Shown: positions 52,948-62,062, counted from the first letter of the stretch. The stretch is DNA of 64,000 nt from Stenotrophomonas oahuensis (GCF_031834595.1 NZ_CP115541.1:3032501-3096500), one strand, 5' to 3'. Translations and numbers: made by a program. The notes: generated by a model from the letters alone, not told the origin.

Positions 52948-53571
52948 ATGCGCGCACCTTCCACCGTGGCCCGATCTCTGGCCGGGCTGACCGCCCTGGT
53001 CGCCTTGTTGTCGCTGGTGCTGCAGTTCGTGCTGTTGATGCCTGCCGGCAGCGATCCTGGCGGTGTGGGCAGTGCGGCGTGGCGCTTCCTGGGGTATTTC
53101 ACCGTTCTCAGCAACATCGGCGTGGCCATCGTCTGTGTAGCGCGTGCCAGCGGCGATGCGGGCGGTGTGGCCGGTCCCGGTCCGCGCGCAGCGGTGGCGT
53201 TGTACATCGCCATCACCGGGCTGGTCTACGTGCTGCTGCTGCGCACGCTCTGGCACCCGCAAGGGCTGCAGTGGTGGGCCGACATCGGCCTGCATTACGC
53301 GGTCCCGGTGCTCTACCTGCTGGGCTGGGTGCTGGGCGAGCATGGCGGGCTGCACTGGCGGCAACTGCTGCTCGCGTTGCTGGTGCCGGTGGTCTACCTG
53401 GCGTGGGCGCTGCTGCTGGGGCAGCGCACCGGGCAGTATCCCTATCCGTTCCTGGACTGGCCGGTGCTGGGGTGGAAGGGCTTTCTGGGCAACGTGGCGA
53501 CGATGGCGCTGGCCTTCACTGCGTTCGGCGCGCTGCTCTGGAAAGTGGATCAGAGTATGTCCCGGCGCTGA
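52948..53571 (+). CDS. Pr6Pr family membrane protein
   Basis: A 207-residue protein with about six hydrophobic helices: YFTVLSNIGVAIVCVAR in helix 2, a LYIAITGLVYVLLLRTLW stretch in helix 3, and GQYPYPFLDWPVLGWKG before the last helix. This pattern (FTVLSN, YPYPFLD) is that of the Pr6Pr/FAR-17a-like proteins annotated in bacteria, of unknown function. GAGG precedes the ATG. It diverges from the EamA gene with only 37 bp between start codons. Confidence 0.82.
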   Translation: MRAPSTVARSLAGLTALVALLSLVLQFVLLMPAGSDPGGVGSAAWRFLGYFTVLSNIGVAIVCVARASGDAGGVAGPGPRAAVALYIAITGLVYVLLLRTLWHPQGLQWWADIGLHYAVPVLYLLGWVLGEHGGLHWRQLLLALLVPVVYLAWALLLGQRTGQYPYPFLDWPVLGWKGFLGNVATMALAFTAFGALLWKVDQSMSRR

Positions 53572-53578
53572 CCGGCGG

Positions 53579-54394
53579 TTACCCGCCCACGCTGCGCAAC
53601 TGGTCGCGCAGCGCCATTGCCGCACCGGGATTGCGTTTCTTCGCGGCACCGATGAACAGGATGTAGACCTCGCGCGAGGCTGCGAAGGCCACCTCGTGGC
53701 CGAGATGCGGCAGGTCGGGATTGTCCTCGCCGCGCGCCCAGCGCATCGCACGCAGCGCCCATTGTTCGAGCTCGCGTTGCGGGTAACCGGCGCGCAGGTT
53801 GGCGCGTGACTGCATCAGCCGCGCATAGATGAAGGGGCCGGTGGGGTCGGCATGGCTGGGATAGTCCGTCGAGCCGCTGTACACCAACGCCACGCGATGG
53901 GCGCGCGCCACCGCGATCAGCTCGGGGGTCCACGCGCTGGGATTGCGCACCTCAAGCGCATGCTGCAGCACGCGTCCCTCCGCCTCGCGTGGCAGGCTTT
54001 CCAGCAGACGGTCGAATTCCTGTGCTCCGGCCGGGTGCTGCTCGCCGAACTGCCAGACCAGGGGGCCAAGCCGATCCTGCAGGGTGGTAATCCCCTCGAT
54101 GAAGCCATCGGCACGTGTGGCGACTGCAGCGAGGTCATGCCCCTGGATGAGGCTGCGCGGAACTTTGGCCGAGAAACGGAAACCCGGCGGTGTCTGTTCG
54201 CGCCATTGCGCGTACACCGCAGGCTTCTGTGCGCGGTAGAACGTGCTGTTGATCTCGATGCAGCCCAGATGCGCGGCCGCATGCGCCAGTTCATCGCGCT
54301 GTGGCAGCCCGACCGGGTAGAACGTTCCGCCGCGCCATTCTGGAAACACCCAGCCGCCGATTCCGGTGCGGATGGTGCCGGCGGCGGCCGTCAT
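53579..54394 (-). CDS. DUF72 domain protein (YecE-like)
   Basis: A 271-residue protein with a TIM-barrel-like DUF72 fold: IRTGIGGWVFPEWRG, EINSTFYRAQ, FRFSAKVPRSL, LEVRNPSAW, VYSGSTDYPSH and FIYARLM occur in the family order. The function is not established; a nuclease or isomerase role has been suggested for relatives. The start at 54394 overlaps the stop of the VOC gene as ATGA, so the two are translationally coupled; an ATG eight codons earlier is less likely. Confidence 0.87.
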   Translation of the reverse strand: MTAAAGTIRTGIGGWVFPEWRGGTFYPVGLPQRDELAHAAAHLGCIEINSTFYRAQKPAVYAQWREQTPPGFRFSAKVPRSLIQGHDLAAVATRADGFIEGITTLQDRLGPLVWQFGEQHPAGAQEFDRLLESLPREAEGRVLQHALEVRNPSAWTPELIAVARAHRVALVYSGSTDYPSHADPTGPFIYARLMQSRANLRAGYPQRELEQWALRAMRWARGEDNPDLPHLGHEVAFAASREVYILFIGAAKKRNPGAAMALRDQLRSVGG

Positions 54395-54825
54395 GCCGTC
54401 GGATGCCCGGGCTGCCATGAGTCATAGCTGCCAAACCACCACAGGTGACCTTCCAGATCACGGCAGGCATAGCCACGGCCGCCGTAATCCTGGTCGGCGA
54501 TATCGATCACCACCTTGGCTCCCGCCGCGACCGCGCGGGCGTAGTGCGCGTCCGGGTCGTCCACGATCACGCAGGGGCTCTGGGTTTCGCGACCGTCGAT
54601 CTCGTCCGGCTGGACGACCAGTTTTCCCCATTCGCCGCCGTTGTCGACCGACCCCAGCATCACCATGCCGCCGCCGTAGACCAGTTGGGCGTGGTAGACG
54701 ATGGCACCGTCGGCGTACACCGCCTGCGGCTTGAAATCGAAGGCCTGTTCCAGCCAGGCGATGGCCGCATGGGCATCGCGGTAGCGCAGGCAGGGAATGA
54801 TGGCACTGGCTGCAGGGACGGTCAT
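54391..54825 (-). CDS. VOC (glyoxalase/bleomycin-resistance fold) family protein
   Basis: A 144-residue protein with two beta-alpha-beta-beta-beta modules: ASAIIPCLRYRDAHAAIAWL in the first and DPDAHYARAVAAGAKVVID plus RGYACRDLEGHLWWFGSY in the second, the latter with the DPxGH/W-like end seen in PhnB-type members. No specific substrate can be named. The start MTVPAASAII follows GGAG by 8 bp; 40 upstream codons are rejected. DUF72 is coupled downstream. Confidence 0.87.
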   Translation of the reverse strand: MTVPAASAIIPCLRYRDAHAAIAWLEQAFDFKPQAVYADGAIVYHAQLVYGGGMVMLGSVDNGGEWGKLVVQPDEIDGRETQSPCVIVDDPDAHYARAVAAGAKVVIDIADQDYGGRGYACRDLEGHLWWFGSYDSWQPGHPTA

Positions 54826-54948
54826 GGCGGCAACTCCGGACGGGCTTCTGGCACAGGCGAGGGTGCGGCGGGGCGCGTTACCATTCTGCGAAAAGGGGGC
54901 GCTGAATGCGGCCTCGACATTCCGGTTACAGCTCCGTGGAGACACTGC

Positions 54949-56517
54949 TTGAACACATCATGGATTGGAGGCGTCGTGCTGCTGGCGTGCGCACCTTTGA
55001 CATCGGCCGCCGCGCCGACTGAACTGGAATCCCGGCTGGAGGCCACGGTGGAGCGTGTGCGTGACCAGTTCGATGTGCCCGGCGTAGCGGTGGCGGTGGT
55101 CAAGGATGGGCAGGTGGTCCTGGAACGTGGCTTCGGCGTGCGTGAACAGGGCAAGCCGGACCCGGTCCAGGCCGACACCCTGTTCGCCATCGCGTCCAAT
55201 ACCAAGGCGTTCACTGCCACCTCGCTGAACCTGCTGGCCGAGCAGGGCAAGCTGAAGATGGACGACCGGGTGATCGACCACCTGCCGTCGTTCCGCATGT
55301 CCGACCCGTATGTCACCGGCGAGATGCGCATCCGCGACCTGCTTGCCCACCGCAGTGGACTCAGCCTGGGTGCGGGTGACCTGCTGTTCTGGCCGACCAC
55401 CACCTACAGCAATGCTGAAGTGGTGCAGCGCCTGGGCAAGGTGCCGCTGAAGGCGGGCTTCCGTGACCGCTACGCCTACGACAACATTCTGTATGCCGTC
55501 GCACAGCAGGTGATCGAGCAGGTGTCGGGACAGTCCTATGCGGACTTCCTGCAGCAGCACATCTTCACCCCGGTCGGGATGAGTGGCACCCGCTACAACG
55601 CTGACCATCTGCGTGCCGGCGACAAGGCGGCGGTGGGGCATGCCAAGTACGACTTCAGCGACCTGCGTACGGTGGCACCGCTGACCTGGTCCAACAACGC
55701 CGGTGCCGGCGGCATCTACTCCAGCGTGCATGACATGGCACGCTGGATGAAGGTGCAGTTGGCGCAGGGCGTGATGGAAAACGGCACCCCGCTGTTCACC
55801 CCCAAGACCCAGCAGGCGATGTGGCAGGTGATCACCCCGCAGGTGGTGGCCGAACCCGCTGTGCCGGAACTGGCCGCGGCAAAGCCGAACTTCGCCGGTT
55901 ACGGCGAAGGCTGGAGCCTGAGCGACTTCCGCGGGCAGAAGCTGGTGTGGCACACCGGTGGCTGGCCGGGCATGGTGTCGCGGGTCACCCTGGTGCCGGA
56001 ACAGAAGCTGGGCATCGTCGTGCTGACCAACCAGGAAGTCGGCGCTGCGTTCAATGCGATCACGCTGGACGTGCTGGACGCCTATCTGAAGCCGCAGACG
56101 CCCACCGACTGGGTGGCCGCCTACGCTGCGGCCGTGGCCAAGGCGCAGGACAAGGCCGACGAAGGTTGGGCCGCGCACCAGGCCGCGCGCGATCCGAAGT
56201 CGAAACCGTCACTGCCGCTGGCGAAGTACGCTGGCCGTTATCGGGATGCATGGTATGGCGACGTGCATGTTGAAACCGCCAACGGTGGCCTGCGCCTGCG
56301 CTTCGACAAGACCGAGCAGCTGTTGGGCCGGTTGGAGCACTGGCAGCACGATACCTTCATTGTGCGCTGGGACGATCGTTCGCTGAATGCCGATGCCTTT
56401 GTCAATTTCAGCCTGGACCCGGATGGCAAGGTGCGCGAGGTGCGTATGCAGGCGATTTCGTCGTTGACCGACTTCAGTTTTGATTTCCAGGATCTGGTGT
56501 TGGTGCCTGCTCCGTGA
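54949..56517 (+). CDS. Class C beta-lactamase-like serine hydrolase with C-terminal DUF3471
   Basis: A 522-residue secreted hydrolase of the penicillin-binding/beta-lactamase class C superfamily; such proteins are usually esterases or D-amino-acid peptidases. The only start giving a signal peptide (MNTSWIGGVVLLACAPLTSAAA) is a TTG at 54949, with GGAGA 7 bp before it. Catalytic motifs: SNTK at 83-86 (SxxK), YDN in RYAYDNILY (YxN), and HTGG in VWHTGGWPGM in place of KTG. The C-terminal 110 residues are a DUF3471-like beta domain. A Cys in LLAC could make it a lipoprotein instead. Confidence 0.88.
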   Translation: MNTSWIGGVVLLACAPLTSAAAPTELESRLEATVERVRDQFDVPGVAVAVVKDGQVVLERGFGVREQGKPDPVQADTLFAIASNTKAFTATSLNLLAEQGKLKMDDRVIDHLPSFRMSDPYVTGEMRIRDLLAHRSGLSLGAGDLLFWPTTTYSNAEVVQRLGKVPLKAGFRDRYAYDNILYAVAQQVIEQVSGQSYADFLQQHIFTPVGMSGTRYNADHLRAGDKAAVGHAKYDFSDLRTVAPLTWSNNAGAGGIYSSVHDMARWMKVQLAQGVMENGTPLFTPKTQQAMWQVITPQVVAEPAVPELAAAKPNFAGYGEGWSLSDFRGQKLVWHTGGWPGMVSRVTLVPEQKLGIVVLTNQEVGAAFNAITLDVLDAYLKPQTPTDWVAAYAAAVAKAQDKADEGWAAHQAARDPKSKPSLPLAKYAGRYRDAWYGDVHVETANGGLRLRFDKTEQLLGRLEHWQHDTFIVRWDDRSLNADAFVNFSLDPDGKVREVRMQAISSLTDFSFDFQDLVLVPAP

Positions 56518-56591
56518 AGGTGGGCTAAGGTTGCCGGGCATGGCCCGGCACTACAATGACCGGCCGCAGCAGTGTTGTTGGAGATGACAGG

Positions 56592-58427
56592 ATGTTCCGC
56601 TGGTTCGAATCGCTGATTCCGGTGTTCCCGCCGGTGGATGCGCGCATGCCGCCGCGCAATGTGGCGGCGTTCTATCTGTACTACCTGCGCCCGGTGTGGC
56701 CGGTGCTGCTGGCCACGCTGGTGGCCGGCCTGCTGCTGGCGCTGGTGGAAGTGGCGATGTTCGATTTCCTCGGCCGTATCGTCGACATGGTCAGCGAACA
56801 GCCAGATGCCAGCTTCTTCACGCGGCATGCCGACACCCTGCTGTGGATGGCGGCGATCACCCTGGTCGCCCGGCCGGTGCTGGTCGGCCTGCACAACCTG
56901 CTGGTCAACCAGGCCATCGTGCCCGGGCTGAGCAACCGCTCGCGCTGGCTGATGCACAACTATGTGGTGCGCCAGAGCCTGTCGTTCTTCCAGAATGATT
57001 TTGCCGGCAGCATGGCCAACCGGGTGATGCAGACCGGTACTTCGCTGCGCGAATCGGCCGTGCAGATGGTCGACTCGCTCTGGTACATCGTGGTTTACAC
57101 CGGCACCGCGCTGTATCTGTTCGCCCAGGCTGACTGGCGCTTGATGATTCCGCTGGTGCTGTGGCTGGCGGCCTACGTGGTGATCATGTGGGTGTTCGTG
57201 CCGCGTGCGAAAGAACGCGCCTGGATCGCCTCGGAAGCGCGATCCAAGGCGATGGGGCGGATCGTCGATGGCTACACCAATATCCCCACCCTGAAGTTGT
57301 TCGCGCATGGCGGACGCGAACAGGCGTACGTGGCCGAGGCCATCGAAGAGCTGGCGGTGAAGCATCGCCGCCAGACCCGGGTCACCACCGGCATGGACCT
57401 GACCATCGCCATCGTCAACGGCTTCCTCATTGCCGGGACCTGTGGGTTGGCGCTGTGGCTGTGGAGCCGCGGCGACATCACCGTGGGCGCGATCACCTTG
57501 GCGACGGGGTTGGTGATCCGCATCCACAACATGTCCGGCTGGATCATGTGGACCATCAACGGCATCTTCGAGGACATCGGCACGGTGCAGGACGGCATCA
57601 CCACCATTGCCCAGCCGCTGACCGTGCAGGATCGGGCCGACGCGGTGCCGCTGCAGGTCACTGCCGGCGGTGTGCGCTTCGAGGACATCCACTTCCACTA
57701 CGGCAAGAAGGGAGGGGTGATTGCCGGGCTGAACCTGGAGGTGAAGCCGGGCGAGAAAATCGGCCTGGTCGGCCCCTCCGGTGCCGGCAAGTCAACCCTG
57801 GTCAACGTGCTGCTGCGCCTGTACGACCTGGAGAGCGGGCACATCCGCATTGATGGCCAGGACATCGCCGCAGTCACCCAGGAAAGCCTGCGCCGACAGA
57901 TCGGCGTGGTCACCCAGGACACCTCGCTGCTGCATCGCTCGATCCGTGACAACCTGCTGTACGGTCGCCCGGATGCCACGGAAGACGAATTGCGTGCGGC
58001 CGTCGCCAAGGCCCGTGCCGATGCGTTCATCGAGACGCTGCGCGATGGCGAAGGACGTACCGGTTATGACGCGCATGTGGGCGAGCGCGGGGTGAAGCTG
58101 TCTGGTGGTCAGCGTCAACGCATCGCCATTGCCCGCGTACTGCTCAAGGACGCCCCCATCCTGGTGCTGGACGAAGCGACCTCGGCGCTGGATTCGGAAG
58201 TGGAGGCGGCGATCCAGGACAGCCTGGATGAGCTGATGGGTGGCAAGACCGTGATTGCGATTGCGCACCGGTTGAGCACGATTGCACGGATGGACCGGCT
58301 GGTCGTGATGGATCAGGGCCGGATTGTGGAAACCGGCACGCATGCCGAGCTGATTGCCGCTGGCGGGCTGTATGCGCGGTTGTGGGCCCGCCAGACCGGT
58401 GGCTTTGTGGCGGCGGACGGGGATTGA
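56592..58427 (+). CDS. ABC transporter, fused permease and ATPase
   Basis: A 611-residue half-transporter that works as a homodimer. The membrane domain (about 25-320) has six helices; the ATPase domain (about 345-590) has Walker A GPSGAGKST, Q-loop VTQDTSLL, signature LSGGQRQR, Walker B LVLDEATSALDSE and His switch AHRLST. GGAGA precedes the ATG; an in-frame ATG 12 codons earlier has no site. It resembles MsbA/multidrug or lipid exporters of the ATM/HMT-like group; the cargo is unknown. It is monocistronic. Confidence 0.92.
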   Translation: MFRWFESLIPVFPPVDARMPPRNVAAFYLYYLRPVWPVLLATLVAGLLLALVEVAMFDFLGRIVDMVSEQPDASFFTRHADTLLWMAAITLVARPVLVGLHNLLVNQAIVPGLSNRSRWLMHNYVVRQSLSFFQNDFAGSMANRVMQTGTSLRESAVQMVDSLWYIVVYTGTALYLFAQADWRLMIPLVLWLAAYVVIMWVFVPRAKERAWIASEARSKAMGRIVDGYTNIPTLKLFAHGGREQAYVAEAIEELAVKHRRQTRVTTGMDLTIAIVNGFLIAGTCGLALWLWSRGDITVGAITLATGLVIRIHNMSGWIMWTINGIFEDIGTVQDGITTIAQPLTVQDRADAVPLQVTAGGVRFEDIHFHYGKKGGVIAGLNLEVKPGEKIGLVGPSGAGKSTLVNVLLRLYDLESGHIRIDGQDIAAVTQESLRRQIGVVTQDTSLLHRSIRDNLLYGRPDATEDELRAAVAKARADAFIETLRDGEGRTGYDAHVGERGVKLSGGQRQRIAIARVLLKDAPILVLDEATSALDSEVEAAIQDSLDELMGGKTVIAIAHRLSTIARMDRLVVMDQGRIVETGTHAELIAAGGLYARLWARQTGGFVAADGD

Positions 58428-58447
58428 TAGGCCGTTCGGCACCGCGT

Positions 58448-58513
58448 GGACACGCATGGCGTGTCCCTACGGGTCGCCCGACCAAGGATCGTAGTGACAC
58501 GCCATGCGTGTCA
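58448..58513. repeat. GTAG palindrome pair with ATG-centred loops
   Basis: GGACACGCATGGCGTGTCC (58448-58466) is followed by CTAC; GTAG (58491-58494) is followed by TGACACGCCATGCGTGTCA (58495-58513). So two palindromes face each other with GTAG ends inward. A third partial copy (GCCATGCGTGTCC) lies at about 58541-58553. Confidence 0.8.
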
Positions 58514-58556
58514 AAGCCATGATCCTGCGCACGTAAACCCGCCATGCGTGTCCGCG

Positions 58557-58591
58557 CAAAAAAACAACGGCCCGGTTTCCACCGGGCCGTT
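58557..58591 (-). terminator. Terminator of the DUF885 gene
   Basis: AACGGCCCGGT and ACCGGGCCGTT pair around a 4-base loop; on the minus strand the stem is followed by GTTTTTTT. It lies 12 bp after the DUF885 stop. Confidence 0.88.
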
Positions 58592-58602
58592 TGTTCATCA
58601 CA

Positions 58603-60411
58603 TCACTCGATCGGCTGGCCCAGCATCAGCTGGCGCGCGAAGCGCACCGGCGGTGCGCCGTAGGACAGCATCTGGTCGTGGTAGGCCTTCAGGTTGAACT
58701 TCTCACCCTGCTTTTCCTGCACTGCCTTGCGGGTGTCGAAGTGTTCCTGCGCACCAACGAAGTAGGTCGGCAGCTGTGCCGAGGTGAGCTGCGCGCGCAC
58801 CCACTTGCCCGACGCTTCGCTTTCCTGCTGGAACGCGTCGTGGGTCATCAGGTGCATCGCCTGATCACGCGTCCAGTTGTCCACGTGCACGCCCTGGTCC
58901 AGGATCGCGTTGGAAATGGTGCGCAGGTAGAACTTCAGCTGCACCAGATGGAACAGCGGGTCGTTGTCCAGGTAACCCTGCTCCTGCATCATCCGCTCGG
59001 TGTACACCGCCCAGCCTTCGGCGAACAGGCCCGAACGCAGCACCGCGCGCAGCGTCGACGGGAACTTGCCCGAGTGCCAGCCTTCCAGGTAGTGGCCCGG
59101 GGTGCCTTCGTGGATGCTCAGCAGGTGGATCATGCGGCTGTTGTATTCGCGCAGGAACGAGTCGACCTGCTTGTCGGTCCAGTCGTCCGGAATCGGTGAC
59201 ACCGCGTAGAAGGTCTTCAGGTTCTTGTCCAGTGGACCCGGCGAATCGCAGTAGGCCACTGCCACGCCGCGCTGGAACTCCGGCATCAGGATGATGTCCA
59301 CCGGTGCATCCGGCAGGGTCATCAGGTCGTGCTTGCGCACGAACTCGGTCGACTGGGCGAGGGCGGCCTTGGCGTCTTCCACCACCTTGTCACGCGCCGG
59401 CTTTTCGGCGTACGCCAGTTCCAGCGCCGCCTCAATAGCCGCCTGCTGCTGCTCGTCGGTCGGGTTGGCTGGCAGGGCCGGCGCACCCGGCTTGTCCTTC
59501 AGCACGGTCTGGGCAATGCCGTACATGTCGCCGCGCACGCGCTTGAGTTCGGCACGGGCACGTTCGCCGATCTCGGCGCGCGACAGCGACGAGTTCAGCG
59601 CGAACTTCAGCTTCTGGTCGTACAGTTCCGCACCGATGCGGAAGTCGCCCTTGGCGTTCGGCACCAGCGTGGTGTCCAGCCAGGTCTGCTGTTCGGCGAC
59701 GGCCTTCTTCAGCCCCTCGATGGCCGCCTGCAGGCGCTTGCCGTCTTCCGCCGGCAGTTCGCCGATGTGCGGGGTGATGAAGGTATCGACGATGCTCAGG
59801 ATGCCCTTGTTCTGCTTGGCTACCGTTTCGGCATGGATCTTCGGCACGCGTGCCGGGTCCAGGTTCTCACGGGCCTGGGCAAAGATCTGCGGCAGTTTTT
59901 CCATGCGCGCGGTGGCCGACTTCAGGCGTTCGGGCAGCGGCGCGAATTCGCGTGCCATCAGGCCATACAGCGCACTGCCGGCAACGCCGTTGTACAGCTG
60001 CGGGTCCCACTTCGAGGACTGCAGTACTTCGGCATTCCAGATTTCCGACTGCAACTGGTTGCGCAGAATGGCCGCATCCACCTGGTTCTCGCGGCCGAGC
60101 TTGCTCACGTCCACCTTGTCCAGGTCGGCCAGCAGGCCCTTGTAGGCGGCCAGCGTCTTCTGCTGCCCGGCCGCGCTGAGGTCGTCGATCTCGCTGTCGT
60201 AGCGATGGTCGCCGATCTGGGTGGCGCTGACGGGCGACAGCTGCATCCAGGTGTCCAGGGCGCGCTTGGACAGGTCCGCAAAGGCGGCATCGGTCGCCGC
60301 GTCGCCGGCGCTGGCCGCGGCTTCGGTGCCGGTCGGGGCGGTGGGGGCGTCGGCCTGCTGGCAACCGCCGAGGGCGGCGATCAGGGCAAGGGCAAGAAGA
60401 TGCTGGCGCAT
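58603..60411 (-). CDS. DUF885 family lipoprotein (probable zinc peptidase)
   Basis: A 602-residue envelope protein. The start MRQHLLALALIAALG gives a lipoprotein signal with lipobox LGGC (Cys17). DUF885 proteins have the zinc motif HExxxGH: here SIHEGTPGHYLEGW, followed by EGWAVYTERMM with the third ligand. These features suggest a metallo-carboxypeptidase, and some relatives hydrolyse peptides, but the substrate is unknown. TQIGDHRYDSEIDD near the N-terminus is typical. The gene ends in a strong terminator and is monocistronic. Confidence 0.92.
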   Translation of the reverse strand: MRQHLLALALIAALGGCQQADAPTAPTGTEAAASAGDAATDAAFADLSKRALDTWMQLSPVSATQIGDHRYDSEIDDLSAAGQQKTLAAYKGLLADLDKVDVSKLGRENQVDAAILRNQLQSEIWNAEVLQSSKWDPQLYNGVAGSALYGLMAREFAPLPERLKSATARMEKLPQIFAQARENLDPARVPKIHAETVAKQNKGILSIVDTFITPHIGELPAEDGKRLQAAIEGLKKAVAEQQTWLDTTLVPNAKGDFRIGAELYDQKLKFALNSSLSRAEIGERARAELKRVRGDMYGIAQTVLKDKPGAPALPANPTDEQQQAAIEAALELAYAEKPARDKVVEDAKAALAQSTEFVRKHDLMTLPDAPVDIILMPEFQRGVAVAYCDSPGPLDKNLKTFYAVSPIPDDWTDKQVDSFLREYNSRMIHLLSIHEGTPGHYLEGWHSGKFPSTLRAVLRSGLFAEGWAVYTERMMQEQGYLDNDPLFHLVQLKFYLRTISNAILDQGVHVDNWTRDQAMHLMTHDAFQQESEASGKWVRAQLTSAQLPTYFVGAQEHFDTRKAVQEKQGEKFNLKAYHDQMLSYGAPPVRFARQLMLGQPIE

Positions 60412-60518
60412 CGGCGATCCTGTGCTGTGGGTAATCGCCGAGCATAGGCCGGCCGTGGGCGGGCCCGCCCGTGCCATTGGATTACCATGGCGCTTTCCAG
60501 CGCAGGGTGGAGGGTGCC

Positions 60519-60875
60519 ATGCAGTACCAGGGTAGCTGTCACTGTGGGAATATCGCCTTCACCGTCGACACCGACGAACCGATCGTCGACGTGGTCGACT
60601 GCAACTGTTCGCTGTGCCGCCGCCGAGGCGGTCTGCTGTGGTTCGCACCGCGCTCGGCGCTGACCCTGAACACGGACCCAGCGCGGCTGGGTACCTACCA
60701 GTTCAACAAGCACCATCTGGAGCATCATTACTGCGCCACCTGCGGAATTGCGCCGTTCAGCGAGGGCGTGGACCCGCGCAGCGGGCAGGCGATGGCGGCG
60801 GTGAATGTGCGCTGCCTGCCGGAGCTGGCGCTGGATGGCTTGAAGATCACCCACTTTGACGGAGCAAAGATGTGA
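60519..60875 (+). CDS. GFA (glutathione-dependent formaldehyde-activating) family protein
   Basis: A 118-residue zinc protein with Cys motifs CHCGN (Cys7, Cys9), CNCSLCRRRG and CATCGI, in the order of the GFA/CENP-V fold. Despite the name, activity with S-hydroxymethylglutathione is disputed for most members. The start MQYQGSCHCG follows GGAGG by 5 bp. The stop overlaps the GTG of the next gene, so the two are coupled. Confidence 0.9.
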   Translation: MQYQGSCHCGNIAFTVDTDEPIVDVVDCNCSLCRRRGGLLWFAPRSALTLNTDPARLGTYQFNKHHLEHHYCATCGIAPFSEGVDPRSGQAMAAVNVRCLPELALDGLKITHFDGAKM

Positions 60876-61681
60876 GAACACGGATGACGTGGCGCGGATG
60901 CGCCGTGGCAGGGATGTTGGTACTGGCTGTGGCGGGCTGCAGCAAGAAGGTCAGTGAAATGGCGGCGGAAGCGTCGGCCGCCGGAGCCACCATCGCATCG
61001 CCGGAAGGCGCGATGCTGGCCTACGAGCACACACTGAACATCAAGCTGGAAGCTGCGCAGATTGCGCCACGGGTCAAGCAGATTGCCGAGGCCTGCCAAT
61101 CAGCGCGGTTCGGCGACTGCGCGGTGCTTCGGGTGGAGCAGGAGGGCGGTGAGTATCCGTCCGGTTCGGTCCGCTTCCGGGTCGCCCCGAAGGGCGTGGA
61201 GCCCTTGATCAACCTGGCCGGCGAGGGCGGTGAAGTTGCCTCGCGGAACACCCAGGCCGAGGATCTGGCCCAGCAGGTGGCCGACACCGCGCTGACCAAG
61301 GCGCGTCTGCAGAAGGAGCATGAGCGTCTGCTGGCGTATCAGGACGGCAAGGACGTCAAGATGGCCGACCTGCTGGTGATTGCGCAGCGCCTGTCGGAGA
61401 TCGAGGCTGGGGTGGAGCAGGCCAACAAGGACGCGGCCAACCAGCGGCGCCGTATCGACACGCAATTGGTGACCGTGCGCTTCAATGCCCCCTCGGGTGA
61501 ACGCAATCGCAGTGCCATTGGCGAAGCCTTCGGTGATGCCGGGACGATCTTCACCGAGAGCATCGCCTTCCTGATCCGTGCCGTGGCGGCCCTGGTGCCG
61601 GTGGCGGTGGTGGGTGGGGCATTCGTGTGGGGTGTGCTGGCGCTGTGGCGTCGTCGCCGTCGCGCGCGGAAGGTGTCCTGA
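60872..61681 (+). CDS. DUF4349 lipoprotein with C-terminal membrane helix
   Basis: A 269-residue protein. GGAG lies 7 bp before the GTG at 60872, which overlaps the GFA stop (GTGA); ATG 60884 is an alternative. The lipobox is VAGC. The middle (about 45-225) matches the DUF4349 pattern: LAYEHTLNIKLEA, ASRNTQAEDLAQQV, a coiled coil (LTKARLQKEHERLLAY), and AQRLSEIEAGVEQ. A helix at about 240-262 precedes a basic tail (RRRRRARK), so both ends may be held at membranes. Function is unknown. Confidence 0.85.
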   Translation: MRTRMTWRGCAVAGMLVLAVAGCSKKVSEMAAEASAAGATIASPEGAMLAYEHTLNIKLEAAQIAPRVKQIAEACQSARFGDCAVLRVEQEGGEYPSGSVRFRVAPKGVEPLINLAGEGGEVASRNTQAEDLAQQVADTALTKARLQKEHERLLAYQDGKDVKMADLLVIAQRLSEIEAGVEQANKDAANQRRRIDTQLVTVRFNAPSGERNRSAIGEAFGDAGTIFTESIAFLIRAVAALVPVAVVGGAFVWGVLALWRRRRRARKVS

Positions 61682-61750
61682 GGTATCGACCAACGGTCGA
61701 TACCTACCGGAGGTCACGAGACCGGTAGGGCACGACCGTTGGTCGTGCCA
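61682..61750. repeat. Two inverted palindromes of the GACCAACGGTC family
   Basis: One (61682-61708) has arms GGTATC/GATACC, the other (61724-61750) begins GGTAGGGCACGACC. Both keep the core but have different, matching arms. They lie between convergent genes; the first starts at the base after the DUF4349 stop. Confidence 0.85.
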
Positions 61751-61768
61751 CTCCGCCGGCGGCCAACC

Positions 61769-62062
61769 TCACCCCTCGTCGTGCTCGTATTCCACGAACA
61801 CATCCAGCTCGCGTGCCAGCGCCTCCACCGCATCGCGCACACGCTGGGTGGTGTATTCATTGCCGACCTCCACTTCCAGCTCATGAATGCCCGGGCCGAT
61901 GTCATCGGACAGCCCCGCCGAACTGGAATCATCGTCGTCCATGTGCGGCATGAGGTCATCGGTTTCCTCGACGTGCTCGATGCCGTCAATGCTCTGCAAC
62001 AGGTCGCTGATCGCGCGGGCGTCGTCTTCAGTGCCGGTGATTCTGAGTCGCAACAAAGCCAT
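61769..62062 (-). CDS. Small acidic hypothetical protein, 97 residues
   Basis: I do not recognise a named family. MALLRLRITGTEDDARAISD and ELEVEVGNEYTTQRVRDAVE suggest two beta-alpha-beta units like an ACT or ferredoxin-like fold, separated by a very acidic linker (HMDDDDSSSAGLSDD). There is no signal peptide or membrane helix, so it is probably cytoplasmic. The start at 62062 has GAGAAG about 9 bp upstream; an earlier in-frame ATG lacks one. It stands alone between palindromes and a LysR gene. Confidence 0.75.
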   Translation of the reverse strand: MALLRLRITGTEDDARAISDLLQSIDGIEHVEETDDLMPHMDDDDSSSAGLSDDIGPGIHELEVEVGNEYTTQRVRDAVEALARELDVFVEYEHDEG

